Positions 17,160 through 24,682 of a DNA stretch of 64,000 nucleotides are shown in pieces (the stretch's first letter is position 1; each line of letters starts with the position of its first letter). Made by a program: the position numbers and the translations under genes. This DNA comes from Micromonospora echinospora. GTDB lineage: Bacteria; Actinomycetota; Actinomycetes; Mycobacteriales; Micromonosporaceae. The notes below the pieces were generated by a model that worked only from the letters and a program-made list of their open reading frames with translations, ran no database searches and had not been told where the DNA came from. Location of the stretch: NCBI RefSeq assembly GCF_014203425.1, contig NZ_JACHJC010000001.1, positions 7,061,867 to 7,125,866 on the forward strand, given 5' to 3'.

Positions 17160-18422
17160 ATGACCCTCACTCTCGTACCCCCGTCACCAGTGCTGCCCGC
17201 GCCGGTCCGGCCCGACCCGCTCGGCGTGCTCGGCGTACCCGGGGAGATCAACCTGGACCACGCCGCCAGCGCGCCGTGCGCGCGGGCCGCGGCCGACGCG
17301 GTGGCCGGGCTTCTTCCCTGGTACGCCAGCGTGCATCGCGGCGCGGGCGCGCTGTCGCGGCGCTGCACGCTCGCCTACGAGCGGGCCCGGCAGACCGTCG
17401 GGGACTTCCTCGGCGCCCGCCCCGACGACCACGTGATCTTCACGCGGAACACCACCGATGCGCTGAACCTGCTGGCCCGGGCGCTGCCGCCGGGCACCAC
17501 AGTGATCACGTTCGGCGGCGAGCACCACGCCAACCTGCTGCCCTGGCCGCGCGGCTCGGTACGCCTGCCGGTGCCGGACAGCCCGGCCGGCGCGGTCCGG
17601 TCCCTCGCGGCGGCGCTGGGCGAGCTGGCCCGCGACGCCCGGCCCGGCCTGCCGGTGCTGGTGGCGGTCACCGGCGCCGGCAACGTGACAGGCGAGTGCT
17701 GGCCGGTCGCCGAGCTGGCCCGCATCGCCCACCGGCACGGCGCCCGCATCCTGGTCGACGCCGCGCAACTCGCCCCGCACGCTCCGGTCGACCTGGCCGC
17801 GCTGGACGTGGACTACGTGGCGCTGTCCGGCCACAAGCTGTACGCCCCGTTCGGCGCGGGCGTGCTCGCCGGGCGGGCGGACTGGCTGGACGCGGCCCCG
17901 CCGTACCTGGCCGGAGGCGGCGCCACCAGCCACGTCGGCGCCGCCACCCACGAGGTGCGGTGGACCGTCGGCCCGGCCCGGCACGAGGCCGGCACCCCGA
18001 ACCTGCTCGGCGCGGTGGCGCTGGCGGCGGTCTGCGCCGCGCTCGGCGAGACCGACCGGCAGGCGCTGCACGTACGGGAGCAGGCGCTGCTGACCCGGCT
18101 GCGCCGCGGCCTGGCCACGCTGCCGGACGTGGTCGAGTTGCGCACGTTCGGCCCGGACGCGCCCCGGGTGGGCATCGTCAGCTTCGTGGTCGCCGGCCGG
18201 GACTCGGGCGAGGTGGCCGCGCACCTGGCGAGCCGGCACCGGATCGGGGTACGGGACGGCTTGTTCTGCGCCCACCCGTTGACCCGTCGCCTGCTGGCCG
18301 AGGCCGCCGCCCGTACCGGCCGCACCGACCTGCCGCCGACCGCCCTGCGCGCCAGCCTGGGCCTGGGCACGACAGAGACGCAGGTGGACGCCCTCCTGAC
18401 CGCCCTGTCCCACCTCCCCTGA
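17160..18422 (+). CDS. Class V aminotransferase (cysteine desulfurase-like), SAM-IV controlled
   Basis: 420-residue PLP enzyme of the NifS/SufS fold. INLDHAASAPCA opens the fold; HHANLLPW, VTGAGNVTGE, LVDAAQLAPH and the Schiff-base motif SGHKLYAPFG (Lys226, preceded by His225) follow in order. It lacks an obvious active-site cysteine loop of the RxGxHC type; near the expected place is VRDGLFCAHPL, which contains a cysteine (about residue 369). ATG with GGGAGG six bases upstream. The SAM-IV riboswitch points to a role in cysteine/methionine sulfur metabolism rather than general Fe-S assembly. Exact reaction unknown. Confidence 0.9.
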   Translation: MTLTLVPPSPVLPAPVRPDPLGVLGVPGEINLDHAASAPCARAAADAVAGLLPWYASVHRGAGALSRRCTLAYERARQTVGDFLGARPDDHVIFTRNTTDALNLLARALPPGTTVITFGGEHHANLLPWPRGSVRLPVPDSPAGAVRSLAAALGELARDARPGLPVLVAVTGAGNVTGECWPVAELARIAHRHGARILVDAAQLAPHAPVDLAALDVDYVALSGHKLYAPFGAGVLAGRADWLDAAPPYLAGGGATSHVGAATHEVRWTVGPARHEAGTPNLLGAVALAAVCAALGETDRQALHVREQALLTRLRRGLATLPDVVELRTFGPDAPRVGIVSFVVAGRDSGEVAAHLASRHRIGVRDGLFCAHPLTRRLLAEAAARTGRTDLPPTALRASLGLGTTETQVDALLTALSHLP

Positions 18423-18449
18423 CCGACAGCCCTCCCATTACCGGGGCGG

Positions 18450-18506
18450 TGATCAAGGAGTTTGGGGCAGAGTTGATCTCCGCTGGGGACGTTAACTCCT
18501 TGATCA
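18450..18506. repeat. 13-bp perfect inverted repeat between convergent genes
   Basis: TGATCAAGGAGTT (18450-18462) is repeated inverted as AACTCCTTGATCA (18494-18506) around a 31-base loop that itself holds a second GTTGATC. It lies 28 bases after the aminotransferase stop and before the convergent FUSC gene end. It could act as a bidirectional terminator or be a member of a dispersed repeat family; the absence of a T-run is normal in this GC range. Confidence 0.75.
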
Positions 18507-18556
18507 ACGCAGCAGGCGGCGCCACGGCCCGGTGGGCGGTGGGGGGTGGGGTGGGG

Positions 18557-19816
18557 TCAGCCGATTGGAGGGGCTGTGGGTGGGTGGGCGGCGGGGTTGC
18601 GGTCGGTGGGTCCGCCGGTGCGGTGCTCCTTCTCGCCGAACGCCTGCCGGACCAGCCGGTTCGCCTCCTCCTGCTCGATCCCGGAGGCCACCAGCAGGTC
18701 ACTCGCAGTAGTCCGCACCTGGGCGATCACCACGCTGCCGGAGAAGCCCACCCCCTCGGCGTACGCCCGGCCGGCCTCGCTCACCGCGCGCAGCGACCGT
18801 TCCCGGGCCTCCTCCGGCTCCTGTCCGGCGGCGAACTCCTGCCGGAGCATGCGTACCGACTCGGCCAGGTGTGCGACCGCGTCCGGCATCGGCTCGGGGA
18901 TGGGCTCCTCGTCCTCGATCATGGTGACCGAGCGGCGGATCAGCGTGCCGCTGTTGCGCATGGCCCGGTCGATCGGGTCGGCCGCCTCGGCGTAGTGGGT
19001 CAGCTCGCCGCGCCGGTGCCAGCGGGCCGGGGAGAGCGTGCTCGTCTCCTTGGCGCCCTCGATCGCCTCGGAGAGCGCGGCCAGTTCCTCCTTGTTCTCG
19101 CGCAGCCGCAGCAACGCCCGCTGCGCCGCCTCCCGGTCCCGGCCGCGCAGCGCGTCGGCGGCGGCGTCGAGCTGGTCGGAGAGCAGGTCCAGCGCCGGCC
19201 GGGCGGCCCGGTTGATCACCCGCAGCGGGTTGAGCGGCAGCAGGATGGCGGTGACCAGCAGCGCGATGCCGCCGCCGAGGAGTGCGTCGATGAAACGGGG
19301 GAACTCCAGGTTCTCCGTGGACGGGCTGAGCGTCACGATCAGCACGGCGGTGGCCGCCGCCTGGATGACGATGGCGACGCTCGCCCCGGCGAAGATGCTC
19401 AGCAGGATCGCCGAGGTCACCACGAGCGCGAGCTGCCACGCGCCGGTGCCGACGAAGTAGATGAGCGCGTCGCCGACGAGCACGCCGACGGCCACGCCGG
19501 CGATCAGCTCGACGGTGCGGCGGAACCGTTGCCCGACCGAGGCGGCGAGCGTGCCCACCGCGGAGATCGGGGCGAAGACCGGCTGCGGGTTCTTCAGCAG
19601 CCGGTGCGAGATCAGGTACGCCAGGCCGGCGGCGAGCCCGGCCTGCACCGCCAGGCCGAACGCGGTACGGACCCGGTGCATCCGGTCGTGCAGGGTCGCC
19701 TTGCTCCGGTGCCGCAACTCCTCCATCGCGGAGGCGATCCGCTGCCCGTCGCGGTCGGCCCGCCCGTCACGCAGCTTTCCACGACGCAAGAACTGCAGAC
19801 GTCCGTCCCGGCCCAT
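18557..19816 (-). CDS. FUSC family membrane protein (aromatic-acid-exporter-like)
   Basis: 419 residues. A basic N-terminus is followed by paired hydrophobic blocks: AFGLAVQAGLAAGLAYLI, PISAVGTLAASVGQRFRRTVELI, AVGVLVGDALIYFVGTG and AIVIQAAATAVLIVTLS, the pattern of the FUSC/ArAE domain, then a long helical cytoplasmic half (about residues 210-390) with heptad-like charge. The tail is Pro/Ala-rich. FUSC proteins are proposed to export aromatic acids, but evidence is limited to a few enteric and plant cases. ATG at 19816 chosen; the frame runs upstream without similarity. It is divergent from the HD gene (69-base gap). Confidence 0.85.
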   Translation of the reverse strand: MGRDGRLQFLRRGKLRDGRADRDGQRIASAMEELRHRSKATLHDRMHRVRTAFGLAVQAGLAAGLAYLISHRLLKNPQPVFAPISAVGTLAASVGQRFRRTVELIAGVAVGVLVGDALIYFVGTGAWQLALVVTSAILLSIFAGASVAIVIQAAATAVLIVTLSPSTENLEFPRFIDALLGGGIALLVTAILLPLNPLRVINRAARPALDLLSDQLDAAADALRGRDREAAQRALLRLRENKEELAALSEAIEGAKETSTLSPARWHRRGELTHYAEAADPIDRAMRNSGTLIRRSVTMIEDEEPIPEPMPDAVAHLAESVRMLRQEFAAGQEPEEARERSLRAVSEAGRAYAEGVGFSGSVVIAQVRTTASDLLVASGIEQEEANRLVRQAFGEKEHRTGGPTDRNPAAHPPTAPPIG

Positions 19817-19885
19817 GGCCGGTACTACCCGTACCGCCCCGGCTGAATCCCTCCGCCCGGGCCGGAGTGGGGCAGACTGCACCCG

Positions 19886-20521
19886 GTGGACGACCTGACG
19901 GCACGGTGGCGGGAGACGGCGCGGGCGGCGGGCGCGACCGATCCGGCGGCAGTCGACCGGGCCGGCGCCCGGCTGCTGGCGGGCTGGCGGGAGCCGCACC
20001 GGCGCTACCACGACGAGGCGCACCTGCGGGCGGTGCTCGACGTGGTCGACGCGTACGCCGCGCTGGCCCCCCACCCCGACCTGGTCCGGCTCGCGGCGTG
20101 GTGTCACGACGCGGTCTACGACCCGCGCGCGGCGGGCGACGCCAACGAGCGGGCCAGCGCCGACCTCGGCGGCGAACTGCTGGCCGCCGCCGGGCTCCCG
20201 GCCGCGACGGTGACCGGGGTACGCCGCCTGGTGCTGCTCACCGCCGGTCACGCGGTCGGGCCGGACGACCCGGACGGCGCGCTGCTCTGCGACGCCGACC
20301 TGGCGGTGCTGGCGGCCCCGCCGGAGCGCTACGACAGGTACGCCGCCGCGATCCGCGCCGAGTACGCGCACGTGCCCGACCCGGACTTCCGCGCCGGACG
20401 GGCCGCGGTGCTGCGGCGCCTGCTCGCCCTGCCGGCGCTGTACCGGCTACCCGAGCCGCACGCCCGCTGGGAATCCCGGGCCCGGGCCAACCTGTCCCGG
20501 GAGCTGAGCGGCCTCACCTGA
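19886..20521 (+). CDS. HD-domain metal-dependent phosphohydrolase-like protein
   Basis: 211 residues, GTG start. Metal ligands appear as RRYHDEAHLRAVL (His42, His46) and AAWCHDAVYD (His74-Asp75), followed by NERASADLG and a later CDADLAVLAAPPERY aspartate motif, matching the family of predicted HD phosphohydrolases of about 200 residues found near thymidine and nucleotide metabolism genes. No substrate can be assigned. Its last 75 bases are overlapped, antisense, by the convergent DUF4031 gene. Confidence 0.87.
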   Translation: MDDLTARWRETARAAGATDPAAVDRAGARLLAGWREPHRRYHDEAHLRAVLDVVDAYAALAPHPDLVRLAAWCHDAVYDPRAAGDANERASADLGGELLAAAGLPAATVTGVRRLVLLTAGHAVGPDDPDGALLCDADLAVLAAPPERYDRYAAAIRAEYAHVPDPDFRAGRAAVLRRLLALPALYRLPEPHARWESRARANLSRELSGLT

Positions 20522-20791
20522 GGCGCGGACGACGTGCTTCGGCCGGCGCAGACCCGTGTCACGCAGCAGCCGGACGATCTCCCGCGAGGGCACGACTGTG
20601 GCGCCGAGCCAGACCGCCGCCCGGAACCGCTCGGCGGGCAGGTCGTAGTGATCCCGGTCGAAGCCGCGCCGGGGCGCGCCGAGCATCTCGGCGAACGCGT
20701 GCAGCTCGGCGTACGAGACGTCGCTGATCAGGTGCGACCAGAGCCGGCCGCGCCAGGGCACGGCGGGCGGGTCCAGGTAGAGCACGGCCAC
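20447..20791 (-). CDS. DUF4031 domain protein
   Basis: 114 residues beginning AVLYLDPPAVPWRGRLWSHL after a GTG start at 20791, followed by ISDVSYAELHAFAEMLGAP, a DHYDLPAERF motif and a short basic tail. This is the conserved DUF4031 domain, an uncharacterised protein common in actinobacteria. Its 3' end runs 75 bases into the convergent HD gene, so one of the two tails may differ from what is drawn. The gene is divergent from the FAD oxidase (27-base gap between start codons), so a shared regulatory region is very small. Confidence 0.8.
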   Translation of the reverse strand: MAVLYLDPPAVPWRGRLWSHLISDVSYAELHAFAEMLGAPRRGFDRDHYDLPAERFRAAVWLGATVVPSREIVRLLRDTGLRRPKHVVRASGEAAQLPGQVGPGPGFPAGVRLG

Positions 20792-20818
20792 AGACGGTAC
20801 GCCGGTAGCCTTCCCGGC

Positions 20819-22219
20819 ATGGCCGCCCATCCCCTCCTCGACGACCTGCGGGCCGCGCTCGGCGACGCCGCCGTGCTGACCGATCCCGACCTGCTGGCCG
20901 GGCACGCGCGCGACGAGGCCGACCTGTGCGACTCGGGCATCCCGCTGGTGGTGGTCCGGCCCCGCGACACCGAGGACGTGGTGGCGGTGGTCCGGGCGGC
21001 CGGGCGGCACGGCGTACCCGTGGTGCCGCAGGGGGCGCGGACCGGGCTGGCCGGCGCGGCGAACGCGGTGGACGGCGCGGTGGTGGTGAGCACCGTGGCG
21101 ATGGACCGGGTCCGGGAGATCGACCCGGTCGGCCGGATCGCCGTGGTGCAGCCCGGCGTGGTCAACGCGGCGCTCGCCCGCGCGGTGCGGGAGCACGGCC
21201 TGTGGTACCCGCCGGACCCCGGCTCGTGGGAGTCGTCCACCGTCGGCGGCAACGTGGCCACGAACGCCGGTGGCATGTGCTGCGTGAAGTACGGCGTGAC
21301 CGGCGAGTACGTGCTGGGCCTGGAGGTGGTGCTCGCCTCCGGCGAGGTGCTGCGCACCGGGCGGCGTACCGCGAAGGGGGTCGCCGGGTACGACCTGACC
21401 CGGCTCTTCGTCGGCTCGGAGGGCACGCTCGGCGTGATCACCGAGGTGACTGTGGCGTTGCGGCCGGCCCCGGAGGAGTCACTGACCCTGGTCGCGGTCT
21501 TCCCCACGGTGGCCACGGCCGGTGGCGCGGTCGCCGGGATCGCCGAGCGGGGTCTCACCCCGAGCCTGCTGGAACTGCTGGACCGGACCCATCTGCGCGC
21601 GATCGAGGCGTACCGGCCGATGGGTCTGCGCACTGATGCCGAGGCGCTGCTGCTGGCAGCGGTGGACACCGGCGCCCGGGCCCCCGACGACCTGGCCCGG
21701 CTCGCGGAGGTGTGCGCCGCGGCGGGCGCCGACGAGGTCTACGCGGCCAGTGACGCGACCGAGGCCGCGGCGCTGCTCCAGGCCCGGCGGCTGGCCCACC
21801 CGGCGATGGAGCGGTTCGCGGCGCAGACCTACCCCGGCGGCAACGGGGGCCTGGTCATCGACGACGTGGCGGTGCCGCGCGGCCGGCTGGCGGAACTCCT
21901 GGACGGGGTGGCCCGGATCGCCGAGGCGTGCCAGGTGCCGATCGGGGTGGTCGGTCACGCGGGCGACGGCAACATGCACCCGAACATCGTGGTCGACCGG
22001 GCCGACCCGGCCGCCCTGGCCCGGGGGCGGCGGGCCTTCGACGAGATCATGGCGCTCGGGCTGGAATTGGGCGGCACCTGCACCGGGGAACACGGCGTGG
22101 GGCTGCTCAAGCGGGACTGGCTGGCCCGCGAGATCGGCCCGGTGGGCGTACGGGTGCACCAGGCGATCAAGGCGGCGCTGGACCCGGCGGGGTTGCTCAA
22201 CCCCGGCAAGGTGATCTGA
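20819..22219 (+). CDS. FAD-binding oxidase, GlcD/D-lactate dehydrogenase-like
   Basis: 466-residue flavoprotein. The PCMH-type FAD domain shows VVPQGARTGLAGAANAVDGAVVVS and GGNVATNAGGMCCVKYGVT; the C-terminal FAD-oxidase domain holds the GHAGDGNMHPN motif and ends LGGTCTGEHGVGLLKRDWL, the substrate histidine region of glycolate/D-lactate oxidases. Glycolate oxidase subunits E and F are not next to it, so a stand-alone 2-hydroxyacid dehydrogenase is most likely. ATG 20819 is picked because upstream in-frame sequence overlaps the divergent DUF4031 gene. It ends one base before the convergent lipoprotein gene. Confidence 0.92.
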   Translation: MAAHPLLDDLRAALGDAAVLTDPDLLAGHARDEADLCDSGIPLVVVRPRDTEDVVAVVRAAGRHGVPVVPQGARTGLAGAANAVDGAVVVSTVAMDRVREIDPVGRIAVVQPGVVNAALARAVREHGLWYPPDPGSWESSTVGGNVATNAGGMCCVKYGVTGEYVLGLEVVLASGEVLRTGRRTAKGVAGYDLTRLFVGSEGTLGVITEVTVALRPAPEESLTLVAVFPTVATAGGAVAGIAERGLTPSLLELLDRTHLRAIEAYRPMGLRTDAEALLLAAVDTGARAPDDLARLAEVCAAAGADEVYAASDATEAAALLQARRLAHPAMERFAAQTYPGGNGGLVIDDVAVPRGRLAELLDGVARIAEACQVPIGVVGHAGDGNMHPNIVVDRADPAALARGRRAFDEIMALGLELGGTCTGEHGVGLLKRDWLAREIGPVGVRVHQAIKAALDPAGLLNPGKVI

Positions 22220-22220
22220 C

Positions 22221-22730
22221 TCAGCCCTTGTCCTCGGCGGGCGTGGCCTGGGTGACGAGCAGCAGCACCTCGTACGCCAGCTTCGGCTTCGGCTCGCCCG
22301 GGCAGTCCTGGATGGTGACGGTCAGGCCCGGCGGGACGAGCAGCGTCGAGGTCAGCACCCCGATGCAGCCCTGCTTGTAGCTGCGGGCCTGGTCGGTCTC
22401 CTTCGCCAGCGCCGGGTCCGCGAGCATCCGCTGGAGGCGGCGGGTCTGCTCGGGGCTCAGCGTGCCGGTGGCGTCCACGCCGTCACCGGCGCAGTCGCGG
22501 CACTGCCAGCGGCCGGACGGGTCCACCTCCAGGTTGCGGACCGGGCCCTCGTCGCCGAGCTTCTGCACCAGGGAGACGCGCTTGCCGACCGGGGTCGGGC
22601 TGACCGTTCCGGCCGCTCCGGGCGCGGTGGCGCCTTCGGCCCGGCCGAACGCGCAGCCGGTCAGAGCGGTCGCCAGCAGGACGGCAGCGGACAGAGCGGA
22701 GACGCGCGACGACCATGATGGGCGAACCAC
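22221..22730 (-). CDS. Secreted lipoprotein of unknown function
   Basis: 169 residues with a type II signal peptide (basic start, hydrophobic ALSAAVLLATA, lipobox LTGC with the acylated Cys at about residue 26). The mature part has four further cysteines, two in a WQCRDCAGDG pair and two later (KQGCIG, QDCPG), suggesting disulfides. No catalytic motif or recognised domain. GTG start. It is convergent with the oxidase and followed in the same direction, 67 bases upstream, by the end of glpD's neighbour gap. Function unknown. Confidence 0.78.
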   Translation of the reverse strand: MVRPSWSSRVSALSAAVLLATALTGCAFGRAEGATAPGAAGTVSPTPVGKRVSLVQKLGDEGPVRNLEVDPSGRWQCRDCAGDGVDATGTLSPEQTRRLQRMLADPALAKETDQARSYKQGCIGVLTSTLLVPPGLTVTIQDCPGEPKPKLAYEVLLLVTQATPAEDKG

Positions 22731-22796
22731 GCGGGGAAACCTACACTTCCGTAGGTAGCGCGCACTACCGGCCGAGTGGCCCGGGGTGGGGATCCC

Positions 22797-24629
22797 CTAC
22801 CTGGGGGAGGCCGGAAGTTCAACGCCCGAGCCGTCGGTCCCTCGATCTGCTGCGAATCCACGCACATCGGGCGCCCCGAGGCGGGCCGCGTCGGCCGCGA
22901 TGTCGTCCGTCATGAGCTGCGACTCCCGCTCGGCCAGCACCCGCGCCCGGTAATGGGCCACCTCCCGGTCCCGGGTCGCCTCGTCCCAGCCGAGCACCGC
23001 GCCCATCAGCTCCGCGGCGTGCTCCGCCGACTCCAGGCCGCGGTGGCTGGTCTCGATCGAGATCCGGGTACGCCGGGTCAGCACGTCCTCCAGGTGCAGC
23101 GCGCCCTCGGCGCGGGCGGCGTACGTCACCTCGGCGGCAAGGTATTCCGGCGCGCCGGCCAGCGGCGACCCGAGCAGCGGATCGGCGTCGACCAGGGCGA
23201 GCAGGTCCAGGGTGAGGTTGCCGTAGCGCTCCAGCAGGTGCTCGACCACACCGACCGCGACTCGGTGCCGGCGGGCCAGGTCGGCCCGGTCCCGCCACAG
23301 GGCCGCGTACCCGTCGGCGCCCAGCAGCGGCAGGTCGGCGGTGCGCGAGGGGCGGACCTGGCCGAGCCGGTGCATCGCACGGTCGACCACGTCCGAGGCC
23401 ATCACCCGGTAGGTGGTGTACTTGCCGCCGGCCACCAGCAGCAGGCCGAGCATCGGCTCCACCACTGCGTGCTCGCGGGAGAGCTTGGAGGTGGAGTCCG
23501 CCTCGCCGGCCAGCAGCGGGCGCAGCCCGGCGTAGACGCCCTCGATGTCGGCGGTGGTCAGCGGCCGGTCCAGCACCTCGTTGACCTGCGACAGCAGGTA
23601 TTCGATGTCGCTCGCGGTCGCGGCCGGGTGGGACCGGTCGAGCTGCCAGTCGGTGTCGGTGGTGCCGATGATCCAGTGCCCGCCCCAGGGGATCACGAAG
23701 AGCACGCTCGTGGCGGTACGCAGGATCAGGCCGGTCTCGCCGACGATCGCCGACCGGGGCACCACCAGGTGCACCCCCTTGGAGGCCCGGACCCGCAGCT
23801 TGGGACGGAGCCCGACGTCGTTGAGCATCCGCGACATGTCGTCGCTCCACACGCCGGTGGCGGCGATCACGGTGCGGGCGCGTACCTCGAACTCGGCGTC
23901 CGGCGAGCCGGCCGGCGCCTCCAGGTCGCGTACCCGCACGCCGGTGACCTCGCGGGCCTGGCGGGTCAGGCCGACCGCGCGGGCGCTGGTCACCACAGTC
24001 GCGCCGAGGCTCGCCGCGGTGCGGGCCAGCGTCACCACGAGACGGGCGTCGTCGACCTGACCGTCGTAGTAGCGGATCGCGCCGGCCAGCTTGTCCGGAC
24101 GCAGGCTCGGGAAGATCCGGCGCGTGCCCTCGCGACTCAGGTGCCGGTGCAGCGGCATCCCCCGCCCGCCGCCGAACACCCCGGCGAACGCGTCGTACGC
24201 GGCCACCCCGAGGCCGTAGTAGGAGCGGCGGAAGAACCGCCGGGGCAGGTCCCGCGCGCCGCCCTCGGCCGGGAGCGGCACCAGGATGGGCACGGGGCGG
24301 ACCAGGTGCGGGGCGAGCCGGGTGGCGAGCAGTCCGCGTTCGGTCAGCGCCTCGTGAACCAGGTGGAACTCCAGCTGCTCCAGGTAGCGCAGGCCGCCGT
24401 GGATCAGCTTGCTGGACCGGCTGGAGGTGCCGGCGGCGTAGTCGCGCGCCTCCACCAGAGCGACCTTCAGCCCGCGGGACGCGGCGTCGAGCGCGGCGCC
24501 CGCTCCGGTCACCCCGCCGCCGATGACCAGGACGTCGAACCGCTCGGCGCGGAGCCGGCGCAGGTCGTCGGCGCGGCGCTCGGCGGAGAGCTGACCGGCC
24601 ACGGATCGGGACACATTGGGGTCGCGCAC
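22797..24629 (-). CDS. glpD: Aerobic glycerol-3-phosphate dehydrogenase
   Basis: 610-residue FAD enzyme oxidising glycerol 3-phosphate to dihydroxyacetone phosphate and passing electrons to the quinone pool at the membrane. The dinucleotide motif VIGGGVTGAG begins near residue 35; GTSSRSSKLIHGGLRYLEQ, ATGVWSDDM and PWGGHWIIGTTDTDW are family signatures; the C-terminal domain (from about residue 420) is the DAO-C helical region. GTG at 24629 is preferred because an upstream ATG at 24665 would run into the divergent gene. No glpF or glpK is adjacent. Confidence 0.94.
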   Translation of the reverse strand: MRDPNVSRSVAGQLSAERRADDLRRLRAERFDVLVIGGGVTGAGAALDAASRGLKVALVEARDYAAGTSSRSSKLIHGGLRYLEQLEFHLVHEALTERGLLATRLAPHLVRPVPILVPLPAEGGARDLPRRFFRRSYYGLGVAAYDAFAGVFGGGRGMPLHRHLSREGTRRIFPSLRPDKLAGAIRYYDGQVDDARLVVTLARTAASLGATVVTSARAVGLTRQAREVTGVRVRDLEAPAGSPDAEFEVRARTVIAATGVWSDDMSRMLNDVGLRPKLRVRASKGVHLVVPRSAIVGETGLILRTATSVLFVIPWGGHWIIGTTDTDWQLDRSHPAATASDIEYLLSQVNEVLDRPLTTADIEGVYAGLRPLLAGEADSTSKLSREHAVVEPMLGLLLVAGGKYTTYRVMASDVVDRAMHRLGQVRPSRTADLPLLGADGYAALWRDRADLARRHRVAVGVVEHLLERYGNLTLDLLALVDADPLLGSPLAGAPEYLAAEVTYAARAEGALHLEDVLTRRTRISIETSHRGLESAEHAAELMGAVLGWDEATRDREVAHYRARVLAERESQLMTDDIAADAARLGAPDVRGFAADRGTDGSGVELPASPR

Positions 24630-24682
24630 CCGTCCACGGTAACCGTCCCGGGCGCGCGATGACATGCGACGCCCGTACGGTG

